DNA from: Clostridia bacterium
GTDB lineage: Bacteria > Bacillota > Clostridia > Oscillospirales > CAG-272
Assembly (NCBI GenBank): GCA_017416885.1
Contig: JAFQAM010000285.1
Span: 1 to 17,669 of the forward strand
Direction of reading: 5' to 3'
Length of the DNA: 17,669 nucleotides
Shown: positions 11,472 to 17,669 of the stretch, piece after piece
Numbering within the stretch: position 1 is the stretch's first letter
Layout of the letters: each line of letters begins with the position of its first letter
Translations under genes and position numbers: made by a program
The notes under the pieces: model-generated
Database searches by the model: none
The model's input: only the letters and a program-made list of their open reading frames with translations
What the model was told of the DNA's origin: nothing

Positions 11472-11552
11472 TTAAGTGATGTCCCAAGAACACAAGCGTA
11501 GCGCAGTGCAATTGGATGACAGAACTTATGCGTAGGGCTTGCCCGAAGAAGA
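11472..11552 (+). mobile_element. 81-bp dispersed element, copy A
   Basis: This copy reads TTAAGTGATGTCCC...CGAAGAAGA on the plus strand and is the opposite copy of 6005-6085, with 5 differences in 81 bp. It is flanked by CGGC on both sides (11468-11471 and 11553-11556); the second CGGC touches the dapA stop codon. It has no transposase and no terminal inverted repeats. Confidence 0.72.
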
Positions 11553-11555
11553 CGG

Positions 11556-12437
11556 CTACAATAAATTATATTGCTTCAAAACCGCCTCTATACTATCCTG
11601 CCTTGTTGATTGGCACAGAGGCAGGCGAAATTCGTTTTGGATTTTGCCGAGCAAGTACAGCGCGGTTTTAATTGGAATGGGATTGACCTCTTTAAACATT
11701 TCGTTAATAAGAGGGATTATGTGTAGCTGAATTTCTGTGGCGGTGTGGTGGTTGCCGCTTAAAAATTCGTGGCACAGAGTGTGCATAATTTCAGGAATTA
11801 TGTTGCTAACAACTGAAATTACGCCCTTACCGCCCAAGGACAGAATTGGCAATGTAAGATCGTCGCAGCCTGAATAAATATGATAATTATCGTGGCAGGT
11901 GTGTAGGATTTCGGCGGTGGTAGCTATATTACCGCTTGCTTCCTTTATGCCCGCTATATTTTCAATTGATGATAACGCTTTATAGACACTTATCGGCACA
12001 TTTACGCCTGTGCGTGAGGGCACATTGTATAAAATTATGGGTACATCTACGCTTTTTGCAATTAAGCTGTAATGCTCAATAAGTCCTCTTTCCGTTGACT
12101 TGTTGTAGTATGGGCTGACTATCAGAAGTCCGTCTGCGCCTTGGCTTTCTGCGCTTTTTGAATATCTTATAGACACCTGGGTGTTATTTGTGCCCGAGCC
12201 TACAATAAGCGGTACTCTTTTTCCTATTCTTCGCTTTGCAAATGCAATAATTTCGTACCGCTCGCTTTCCGATACAGTGGCGCTTTCTCCAGTTGTGCCA
12301 AGCACTACTATTGCGTCTGTTTTATTCTCAATTTGAAAATCAATAAGATTTCCAAATGCTTCATAATCTATGCCACCGTCACGAAAAGGCGTAACTATGG
12401 CTGTGGCTGAGCCGGTGAATGGTGGTTGTTTGGTCAT
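11556..12437 (-). CDS. dapA: 4-hydroxy-tetrahydrodipicolinate synthase
   Basis: This 293-residue enzyme condenses pyruvate with aspartate semialdehyde, the first committed step of the lysine/diaminopimelate pathway needed for cell-wall peptides. Family residues are in place: Thr48-Thr49 in GTTGES, Tyr111 in SPYYN, Tyr137 in YNVPSRTG, Arg142 and the Schiff-base lysine Lys165 in GIKEASG. The start at 12437 has an AGGGAG site. It is alone, without other dap genes, and no lysine riboswitch is seen upstream; instead the leader has 7-bp repeats and a variant of the shared leader block. The stop codon abuts copy A of the 81-bp element. Confidence 0.95.
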   Translation of the reverse strand: MTKQPPFTGSATAIVTPFRDGGIDYEAFGNLIDFQIENKTDAIVVLGTTGESATVSESERYEIIAFAKRRIGKRVPLIVGSGTNNTQVSIRYSKSAESQGADGLLIVSPYYNKSTERGLIEHYSLIAKSVDVPIILYNVPSRTGVNVPISVYKALSSIENIAGIKEASGNIATTAEILHTCHDNYHIYSGCDDLTLPILSLGGKGVISVVSNIIPEIMHTLCHEFLSGNHHTATEIQLHIIPLINEMFKEVNPIPIKTALYLLGKIQNEFRLPLCQSTRQDSIEAVLKQYNLL

Positions 12438-12464
12438 ATTTTCGCTCCCTTTGGTCGCTTTAAG
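12438..12464 (-). promoter_or_regulatory. Shared leader/RBS element, dapA variant
   Basis: On the minus strand this is AAAGCGACCAAAGGGAGCG before the dapA start. It keeps the AAGCGAC block seen before ansA but has changes around the ribosome binding site. Confidence 0.5.
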
Positions 12465-12469
12465 TGATC

Positions 12470-12649
12470 AGTGGTCAGTGGCTAGTGGTTAGTAGTTAGT
12501 TTATTGGCAAATTTCAAAAAACAGTTGAAAATTCTAATGCAATATTATATAATATAAAATGAGTTAGTTTACAAACAGACACAAAGGTCGCTTTTGGTTA
12601 ATATTTGTCAGCGTTGCTACTGACCACTGACCACTAGCCACTGACCACT
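12470..12649. repeat. Inverted repeat of 7-bp units between dapA and queA
   Basis: The 20-bp arms 12470-12489 and 12630-12649 are perfectly complementary. Both arms are heptamer arrays (AGTGGTC, AGTGGCT and complement CTGACCA, CTAGCCA), and further imperfect units continue inward. The queA promoter lies in the AT-rich centre. Confidence 0.85.
12525..12553 (+). promoter_or_regulatory. Promoter for queA
   Basis: TTGAAA (12525-12530) and TATAAT (12548-12553) are separated by 17 bp. The leader to 12675 is about 115 bases and includes the right arm of the inverted repeat. Confidence 0.75.
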
Positions 12650-12674
12650 AATATTATATTCAAAGGACACAACA

Positions 12675-13757
12675 ATGATAAAAAACGATTTACCGAAAAC
12701 TGATTTACAGACCAAGGATTTTTACTACGATTTGCCTGAGGAGCTGATTGCGCAGACACCTATTGAGCCACGCGACCATTCAAGAATGATGGTATTAAGG
12801 AAAAATGGCGAGATTGAGCACAAGCATTTTTATGATGTGATTGACTATCTGAACGAGGGCGATGTGCTTGTAATTAACGATTCAAGAGTTATCCCCGCAA
12901 GAATTTACGGTGACAAGGTAAGAGACGAGGGAATTTTTGTTTCTGCTCCATCTAAGATTGAAACGCTGCTTTTAAAGCAGATCGACGGCAACAAATGGGA
13001 GGTGCTTCTCCGCCCTGCTAAAAAGGTAAAAATCGGCGGAAAAATTGACTATAACGGAATTTTGCAAGCCACCGTTTGCGATGTTGTTGAGGACGGAAAC
13101 AGAATTGTTGAGTTTTCATTTGACAAGGAAAAATATTCCTCAATCTATGAGGTTTTAGATATAATCGGCTCTATGCCCTTGCCCCCATATATTACAAAAA
13201 AATTAGAGGACAAAAACCGCTATCAAACAGTATATGCAAGGGAAAACGGCTCAAGCGCCGCGCCTACTGCGGGACTACACTTTACAAAAGAGCTGCTTGA
13301 AAAAATCAAATCAAAGGGAATAAAAATCGCTCCCGTTATGCTTCATGTAGGTCTTGGCACATTCCGTCCTGTAAAGGCAGAAAAAATCACCGACCATATT
13401 ATGCACGCAGAATATATCTCGGTTTCAAAGGAAAGCGCAGATATTATAAATAATGCCAAGAAAAACGGCGGCAGAATTGTAGCCGTTGGTACAACCTCAT
13501 GCAGAACTCTTGAAAGCGTTGCATTAGATGACGGCACAATTCAGGCAATTAGCGGCAATACGGGAATTTTTATCTATCCGGGCTATAAATTCAAAGCAGT
13601 TGACACACTTATAACTAATTTCCACTTGCCCGAAAGCACGCTTTTAATGCTTATTTCCGCCCTTGCAGGCAAGGAACGGATTATGGACGCATATAAAATC
13701 GCAGTTGAGGAAAAATACAGATTTTTCTCTTTTGGGGATAGTATGCTTATAGAATAG
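12675..13757 (+). CDS. queA: S-adenosylmethionine:tRNA ribosyltransferase-isomerase
   Basis: This 360-residue enzyme moves the ribosyl part of S-adenosylmethionine onto 7-aminomethyl-7-deazaguanine in tRNA, forming epoxyqueuosine. Family blocks are all present: FYYDLPEELIAQTPIEPRDHSRMMVL near the N-terminus, VINDSRVIPARI, RYQTVYARENGSSAAPTAGLHFT, HVGLGTFRPV and a C-terminal NFHLPESTLLMLISALAG. The start at 12675 has AAAGGA upstream. It leads a plus-strand group with miaA and yggS; both tRNA enzymes act on the anticodon loop. The stop codon is the first part of a GCGAAGC hairpin that opens array 6. Confidence 0.95.
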   Translation: MIKNDLPKTDLQTKDFYYDLPEELIAQTPIEPRDHSRMMVLRKNGEIEHKHFYDVIDYLNEGDVLVINDSRVIPARIYGDKVRDEGIFVSAPSKIETLLLKQIDGNKWEVLLRPAKKVKIGGKIDYNGILQATVCDVVEDGNRIVEFSFDKEKYSSIYEVLDIIGSMPLPPYITKKLEDKNRYQTVYARENGSSAAPTAGLHFTKELLEKIKSKGIKIAPVMLHVGLGTFRPVKAEKITDHIMHAEYISVSKESADIINNAKKNGGRIVAVGTTSCRTLESVALDDGTIQAISGNTGIFIYPGYKFKAVDTLITNFHLPESTLLMLISALAGKERIMDAYKIAVEEKYRFFSFGDSMLIE

Positions 13758-13952
13758 TTGCGAAGCAACTTCACCACGCGAAGCGCTTCATTGCTTGCAA
13801 CTTCACTGATGAAATCAACTTCACTACGAAGTTACTTCACCTATTATTGTGAAGTTTTGCTAAAGCAAAGTGAAGTTTGCTTTGCAAGTGAAGTTTTACT
13901 CCGTAAAAGGAAACGCACATTCTGTGCAGTGAAAAAGCACGCACGCGTGCTT
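13756..13952. repeat. Mini-hairpin array 6 with a linker that changes strand
   Basis: CTTCAC occurs at 13769, 13801, 13819 and 13835, and then its exact complement GTGAAG at 13849, 13870 and 13888. Hairpins between them include 13756-13770 (AGTTGC-GAA-GCAACT, overlapping the queA stop), 13791-13800, 13807-13817 (TGAT-GAA-ATCA), 13856-13869, 13877-13887 and 13894-13908 (TTTTAC-TCC-GTAAAA). An 8-bp hairpin at 13935-13952 (AAGCACGC/GCGTGCTT) follows. Confidence 0.8.
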
Positions 13953-13979
13953 GAAAATTTAGAAATGAGAAAAACAAAA

Positions 13980-14900
13980 ATGAAAATCATAGCAATAGTA
14001 GGCCCGACGGCGGTGGGAAAAACTGCGTTGGCGCTTAAATTAGCAAAGGAGTTAGACGGGGAAATTATTTCCTGTGACTCTATGCAGATATATAAGGGTA
14101 TGGACATAGGTACAGCCAAGCCTACAAAAGAGGAAATGGCGACCGTTCCACACCATTTAATTGATATAAAAGAGCCAAACGAGGAGTTTTCCTGCGCTGA
14201 CTATGCCGCTATGGCAAAGGAGTGCATTGAGGACATTATCAGCCGTGGCAAGACACCTATTTTTTGCGGTGGCACAGGTCTTTATCTTGACAGCGTTATT
14301 GAAATTGGAAGCTTTTCAAGCGGCTTTAAGGATGAAAGCTATCGCGCTCAGCTTGAAGCCTTAGCATTAGAAAAAGGCAACAAATATGTACATAATATGC
14401 TAAAGGAAATTGACTCTCAAAGCGCTGAGGAAATCCATCCAAACAACTTAAAAAGAGTTATTCGCGCGCTTGAAATATACCACTGCACAGGCGTTACAAA
14501 AACAGAATGGGATAAAAAATCCAAGGAGCAAAAGCCGCCATACGATGCAACAGTGCTTTTCTTAACCTGTCGCGACAGGGAAATTTTAAAGAAAAGAATT
14601 GATTTGCGTGTTGATATGATGCTTGCCGAGGGACTTTTAGATGAAGCGATGACGCTATATAAAAACGGTATGCTGAAAGAGGAATACACCTCATACGGAG
14701 CTATCGGATATAAGGAGCTTATTCCGTTTTTTAAAAATCTCGCGCCATTTGATGAGTGCGTTGAAAGACTTAAAATATCAACAAGACAGTATGCAAAAAG
14801 ACAGCTTACTTGGTTTTCTAAGAAGGAAAATTATCATACAGTTTATGTTGATGAGGTATCACCTTATAATGAGGCTATGAAAATTTTAGGGAAAGCATAA
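13980..14900 (+). CDS. miaA: tRNA dimethylallyltransferase
   Basis: This 306-residue enzyme attaches a dimethylallyl group to adenine 37 of tRNAs that read codons starting with U. It begins MKIIAIVGPTAVGKT, with the P-loop GPTAVGKT at residues 8-15, followed by the substrate blocks DSMQIYKGMDIGTAKPT, VPHHLIDI and FCGGTGLYLD, then LKRVIRALEI and a C-terminal YGAIGYKEL and RQYAKRQLTWF. I chose the start at 13980 from family alignment; an ATG five codons earlier (13965) is also possible, and neither has a strong ribosome binding site. The reading frame stays open back to 13758, but that part is hairpin array, not protein. The distance of 222 bp from queA is filled by array 6. Confidence 0.93.
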   Translation: MKIIAIVGPTAVGKTALALKLAKELDGEIISCDSMQIYKGMDIGTAKPTKEEMATVPHHLIDIKEPNEEFSCADYAAMAKECIEDIISRGKTPIFCGGTGLYLDSVIEIGSFSSGFKDESYRAQLEALALEKGNKYVHNMLKEIDSQSAEEIHPNNLKRVIRALEIYHCTGVTKTEWDKKSKEQKPPYDATVLFLTCRDREILKKRIDLRVDMMLAEGLLDEAMTLYKNGMLKEEYTSYGAIGYKELIPFFKNLAPFDECVERLKISTRQYAKRQLTWFSKKENYHTVYVDEVSPYNEAMKILGKA

Positions 14901-14902
14901 CA

Positions 14903-15571
14903 ATGAAAGAGCAAATTATCAAGGAAAATTACGAAAGAATTTCAAAGGAAATTAATGAATTAAATAAAAATGTAACCTTGCTTGCGGCAACAAAAATGCA
15001 AAGCGCAGAGGATATAAACTATCTTATTTCCTTAGGCTGTAAATGTATTGGCGAAAACAGAGTCAATGAGCTGATGGAAAAATACGAAAGCTACGATAAA
15101 AAATCAGAGCTGCATTTTATTGGAACGCTGCAAAAGAATAAGGTTAAATATATCATTGACAAGGTGTCGCTGATTCACTCTGTTGATAGCATCGGTCTTA
15201 TAGAGGAAATAAATAAAAGAGCCGAAAAAATCGGCAAAATTATGGATATACTCTTAGAGGTTAACAGCGGCAGAGAGGAAAACAAGGGCGGAATTTTGCC
15301 TGAGGCTGTGTGCGATTTTTACGAAAAAGCCAAGGAATACAAAAATATCCGTGTACGAGGCTTAATGACAATGGCACCGCGATGTGACACAAGAGAGGAA
15401 TATTTAAAATATTTCGGTCTTACAAAGGAGCTTTTCGATAAGCTTTTTGGAAACGATGAAAATGCAATACTCTCAATGGGAATGAGCGAAAGCTATAAGT
15501 ATGCTATCGAAGCGGGAGCGAATATGGTCCGCCTTGGCTCTTGTATTTTCGGTAAAAGGGACTATAATTAA
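14903..15571 (+). CDS. ylmE: YggS/YlmE family pyridoxal-phosphate homeostasis protein
   Basis: This 222-residue protein is a single-domain alanine-racemase-fold PLP binder. The Schiff-base lysine is Lys31 in LLAATKMQ, and other family blocks are GENRVNELMEKY, LHFIGTLQKNKVKY, the SVDS segment, RGLMTMAP, LSMGMSESYKYAIEAGANMVRLGSCIFG. The family controls free PLP and amino acid balance rather than catalysing a known reaction. It starts two bases after the miaA stop, with AGGGAAAG upstream, so it is cotranscribed with miaA. In Bacillus the same gene (ylmE) precedes sepF, as here; the gap of 188 bp to sepF is filled by array 7. Confidence 0.93.
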   Translation: MKEQIIKENYERISKEINELNKNVTLLAATKMQSAEDINYLISLGCKCIGENRVNELMEKYESYDKKSELHFIGTLQKNKVKYIIDKVSLIHSVDSIGLIEEINKRAEKIGKIMDILLEVNSGREENKGGILPEAVCDFYEKAKEYKNIRVRGLMTMAPRCDTREEYLKYFGLTKELFDKLFGNDENAILSMGMSESYKYAIEAGANMVRLGSCIFGKRDYN

Positions 15572-15603
15572 GGCGGACCATAATTAAATTTCTTCGGGAA
15601 TAA

Positions 15604-15730
15604 ATCCAACGGAGTTGGATGAAATCGCTATCGCGGTTTATTTAATTAACAAAATCTATAATTATTTATATCCACCTCAGTCTAACTGTGGTTTTTGCGA
15701 AGCAAAAATTTCACCGCGAAGCGATTTCAC
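15604..15730. repeat. Mini-hairpin array 7 (linker TTTCAC)
   Basis: Hairpins at 15604-15620 (7-bp stem ATCCAAC, loop GGA), 15692-15708 (7-bp TTTTTGC, loop GAA) and 15715-15723 (CGC-GAA-GCG) lie near TTTCAC copies at 15709-15714 and 15725-15730. The middle part (about 15640-15690) is AT-rich and less regular. The array lies between ylmE and sepF. Confidence 0.65.
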
Positions 15731-15759
15731 TGTGACTGAAGCGGAGCGAAAGGAGCTAT

Positions 15760-16149
15760 ATGAGCTTTTTCAAAAAACTAAGAAGAAAAAAATATGACGA
15801 TTGGGATGACGATGAGGAGCTTGACGAGGAAGAGGAGAGCCAAAATGACGCAAGCGTCACAATCGGTGGAAATTTAGAATTAAAGGTATTTAATCCAAGC
15901 ACCTTTGAGCAATTATTGACTGCCGTTGACTATTTATCCGTGGGCAGTACTGTATTACTTAATTTAGAGGGTGTTGACGGACCTTTACGCAGAAGAATGG
16001 TTGACTTTATAAGCGGAGCCGCTTATGCTCTTGATGCCACCATAAAAAAAGCCACACAGGATTCATTTTTTGTCGCGCCTAAGGATGTTGATGTCAGCGG
16101 TGAAATCTTTGATAACGATAATGACAACGAAGTCTTTACCGACCTATAA
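15760..16149 (+). CDS. sepF: Cell division protein SepF
   Basis: This 129-residue protein organises FtsZ filaments at the division site in many Gram-positives. It has the N-terminal membrane-targeting helix (MSFFKKLRRKK), a highly acidic linker (about 12-30) and the SepF core from about residue 35, with LELKVFNPSTFEQ, VLLNLEGVDGPLRRRMVDFISGAAYALD and a FFVAP strand. The start at 15760 is fixed by AAAGGAG a few bases before it. It follows ylmE and precedes yggT by 11 bp, as in the ylm cluster. The region ahead of the ribosome binding site (TGACTGAAGCGGAGCGAAAGGAG) is reminiscent of the shared leader block of ansA and others, but is longer. Confidence 0.93.
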   Translation: MSFFKKLRRKKYDDWDDDEELDEEEESQNDASVTIGGNLELKVFNPSTFEQLLTAVDYLSVGSTVLLNLEGVDGPLRRRMVDFISGAAYALDATIKKATQDSFFVAPKDVDVSGEIFDNDNDNEVFTDL

Positions 16150-16160
16150 CGAGGCATAAA

Positions 16161-16463
16161 ATGAACGCATTATTTATTATTTACAGAGTTTTATCAATTT
16201 TGCTTTACGCATTTGATGTATTGCTTCTCATAAATGCAATCTGCTCCTGGGTACCCGAATGGAGAATGTCCAGGGTGTATATTCTGTCAAGCAGAATTAT
16301 AGATCCTATTCTTCGCCCCATCAGAAAATTTATGTGGAGATTTGACTGGGCAAGACGGTGTCCGATCGACCTGTCGTTTATCGTTTTAGTATTGATCACA
16401 AGATTTTTAGACGGCTTTGTTTGGCGTTTATACTTACTCTTATCTACTTTTATAGGAAATTAA
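16161..16463 (+). CDS. ylmG: YggT/YlmG family membrane protein
   Basis: This 100-residue protein has two hydrophobic segments (about 4-28 and 70-95) around the family motif region: SWVPEWR, then RIIDPILRPIRKFMWRFDWARRCPIDLSFIVL. YggT proteins are linked to division or membrane organisation by gene context; the molecular role is not settled. The start at 16161 has a modest GAGG site and lies 11 bp after sepF; lspA follows after 3 bp. In Bacillus, ylmH and divIVA come next, but here neither is present. Confidence 0.9.
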   Translation: MNALFIIYRVLSILLYAFDVLLLINAICSWVPEWRMSRVYILSSRIIDPILRPIRKFMWRFDWARRCPIDLSFIVLVLITRFLDGFVWRLYLLLSTFIGN

Positions 16464-16466
16464 ATA

Positions 16467-16994
16467 ATGAAATTAACAAAAAATCTTAAAAATATTTTTA
16501 TTTTAATCGGTATTATTTCAGGCGGAATTTTAATCGATCAGCTGACAAAGATTTTAGTCAGCGGTAATATGGAGCTTTATGAGTCCATTCCTGTAATACC
16601 GAAGGTGTTTAATATTACCTACATTCAAAACAAGGGCGCGGCATTCGGTATGCTTGCAAATCACAGATGGATATTTATGATTGTTTCCACTATTGCTATT
16701 ATTGCTATGTGCGTGTATCTGTTCCGCTTTTGCAAGGAAGGAATGTTCTTTAAGGTTGGAATTGCGCTTGTAATCAGCGGTGGAATTGGCAATATGATTG
16801 ACCGCGTATTTCTTGGCTATGTGGTTGATATGATTGAAGCCACATTTATAGAAACTCTTTTTAATTGGTCCTTTGCAATATTCAATGTGGCAGACAGCTT
16901 TGTTTGCGTTGGCGCGGGTATTGTAATTTTCTGTCTTGTAAGAGATATAATCAAAGAAAGCAAAAAAGAGGAAAGCAAAAATGCAAATAACTGA
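16467..16994 (+). CDS. lspA: Lipoprotein signal peptidase (signal peptidase II)
   Basis: This 175-residue membrane aspartyl protease removes signal peptides from diacylglyceryl-modified prolipoproteins; substrates include the three lipoproteins encoded in this window. Four hydrophobic segments are visible, with the family blocks DQLTK, NKGAAFGM, GGIGNMIDRVFLGYVVDMI and FAIFNVADSFV. The catalytic aspartates are Asp121 and Asp143. The start at 16467 is 3 bp after yggT, with AGGAAA upstream. Its end overlaps the next gene by 14 bp. A Lys/Glu/Asn-rich tail (about 160-175) is slightly longer than usual. Confidence 0.95.
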   Translation: MKLTKNLKNIFILIGIISGGILIDQLTKILVSGNMELYESIPVIPKVFNITYIQNKGAAFGMLANHRWIFMIVSTIAIIAMCVYLFRFCKEGMFFKVGIALVISGGIGNMIDRVFLGYVVDMIEATFIETLFNWSFAIFNVADSFVCVGAGIVIFCLVRDIIKESKKEESKNANN

Positions 16995-17669
16995 GGAATT
17001 TGTAAAAACGCGCCTTGATGTGTTTGTTTCCTCATATATGTCTATTACAAGGTCAAGCGCCCAAAACCTCATTGACGAGGGAAATGTCACCGTAAACGGT
17101 AAGGTTGAAAGCAAAAATTACAAGCTTCGCTCAGGTGATAATGTGGAAATTGAGGAAAGCGAGCCAAAAATTCTTGATGTAATCCCTGAAAATATCCCAC
17201 TTAATATTATTTATGAGGATAGCGATATTATCGTTATAAATAAGCCGTCGGGAATGGTTGTGCATCCTGCCCCGGGAAATGAAAGCGGAACTCTTGTAAA
17301 TGCGCTTTTATACCATTGCGGCGACACACTGTCAGGGATAAACGGAGTTATTCGCCCCGGAATTGTACATAGAATTGACAAGGACACAAGCGGACTTTTA
17401 GTTGTGGCAAAGAATGACGATGCCCATGTATTTTTGTCCTCGCTTTTAAAGGACCACGGTATAAAAAGAACATATCACGCGATAATTATCGGTCATATGA
17501 AGGAGCAAAACGGCACAGTTAATGCGCCAATTGCAAGACATCCTATTGACCGTAAAAAAATGGCGGTAGTGTCAGGCGGCAGAGATGCTATTACTCACTA
17601 TGAGGTAATAGAGGAATTTACAGGCTATTCCTATTTAAAATTAAACCTTGAAACAGGCAGAACTCACCA
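16981..17669 (+). CDS. rluD: RluA/RluD family 23S rRNA pseudouridine synthase, cut by the window end
   Basis: The window contains 229 codons of this gene and no stop. The start at 16981 has AGAGGAAAG upstream and overlaps the end of lspA by 14 bp, the usual Firmicutes arrangement. An N-terminal S4 RNA-binding domain (about 1-60) is followed by the catalytic domain with INKPSGMVVHPAPGN, and HRIDKDTSGLLV, where Asp133 is the expected catalytic residue. ARHPIDRKKMAVV and YEVIEEF fit the RluD side of the family. It converts uridines to pseudouridines in large-subunit rRNA; the exact positions cannot be read from sequence. In Bacillus the same neighbour is ylyB. Confidence 0.92.
   Translation, partial: MQITEEFVKTRLDVFVSSYMSITRSSAQNLIDEGNVTVNGKVESKNYKLRSGDNVEIEESEPKILDVIPENIPLNIIYEDSDIIVINKPSGMVVHPAPGNESGTLVNALLYHCGDTLSGINGVIRPGIVHRIDKDTSGLLVVAKNDDAHVFLSSLLKDHGIKRTYHAIIIGHMKEQNGTVNAPIARHPIDRKKMAVVSGGRDAITHYEVIEEFTGYSYLKLNLETGRTH

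Noticed and set aside
11278..11511. Minus-strand open frame of 77 codons
   Set aside because: It runs through a promoter, hairpin array 5 and part of the 81-bp element, and its composition is that of the repeats.
12438..12674. Lysine riboswitch upstream of dapA
   Set aside because: The leader is made of heptamer repeats and AT-rich promoter sequence; none of the conserved lysine-aptamer blocks was seen.
13758..13979. N-terminal extension of miaA by 74 codons
   Set aside because: The sequence is hairpin array 6. MiaA proteins begin at the P-loop region, just after 13980.
15615..15797. Plus-strand open frame of 60 codons before sepF
   Set aside because: It lies in hairpin array 7 and overlaps the sepF start in another frame; it has no ribosome binding site.
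1..17669. tRNA genes
   Set aside because: I looked for T-loop (GGTTCGAATCC-type) signals and found none in a suitable cloverleaf context; the cloverleaf-like fold at 2215-2272 lacks tRNA features.

Overview
The window looks like a low-GC chromosome segment of a gut-type Clostridia (Bacillota). The evidence is the AT-rich codon use, the strong AGGAGG-like ribosome binding sites, the many near-consensus sigma-A promoters with 17-bp spacing, and the gene content: a ylm/sepF division cluster, YitT, a MATE pump, a short ferredoxin-thioredoxin-reductase-like protein and TlpA lipoproteins. No phage, IS transposase, CRISPR array, tRNA or rRNA was seen.

Layout. 1-105 is a folded dispersed repeat. 131-2870 (minus) holds a small Imm32-like protein, an FTR catalytic-chain homologue, a membrane-anchored propeller-like protein and a lipoprotein. 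2967-4705 (minus) is a thiol-redox group: thioredoxin, then two TlpA-type lipoproteins, one with a long Asp-Thr/Asp-Ser tether. 4959-9577 (minus) carries type I asparaginase, YitT, a small membrane protein and a MATE pump translationally coupled to a cytidylate-kinase-like protein. A nitroreductase (9875-10408, plus) is divergent from these. Two small unknown proteins (10498-11272) and dapA (11556-12437) follow on the minus strand. From 12675 to the end everything is on the plus strand: queA, miaA, yggS/ylmE, sepF, yggT/ylmG, lspA and a truncated rluD. That order matches tRNA-modification genes followed by the Bacillus-type ylm division cluster, but ylmH and divIVA are absent between yggT and lspA.

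The most unusual content is intergenic. At least seven spacers carry arrays of short hairpins (4-10 bp stems, mostly 3-4 nt loops). Successive stems differ in sequence but keep their pairing, and they are separated by a short linker that is constant within an array and differs between most arrays. Many hairpins have the core GCGAAGC or GCTTCGC, the heptamer known to fold into an extremely stable DNA mini-hairpin. A second repeat class has a 7-bp period (AGTGGTC, CTACATC and relatives) and forms long inverted repeats in the dapA/queA and kinase/nitroreductase spacers. A conserved leader containing the ribosome binding site (GCGACTGAAAGGAG) joins the 7-bp repeats to several genes. A third class is an 81-bp element in two opposite copies (6005-6085 and 11472-11552), 94% identical by eye, each flanked by a 4-bp direct repeat, which suggests a tiny mobile element.

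Gene functions are called from recognised motifs. Statements about the repeats are direct readings of the sequence; what the repeats do is inference.
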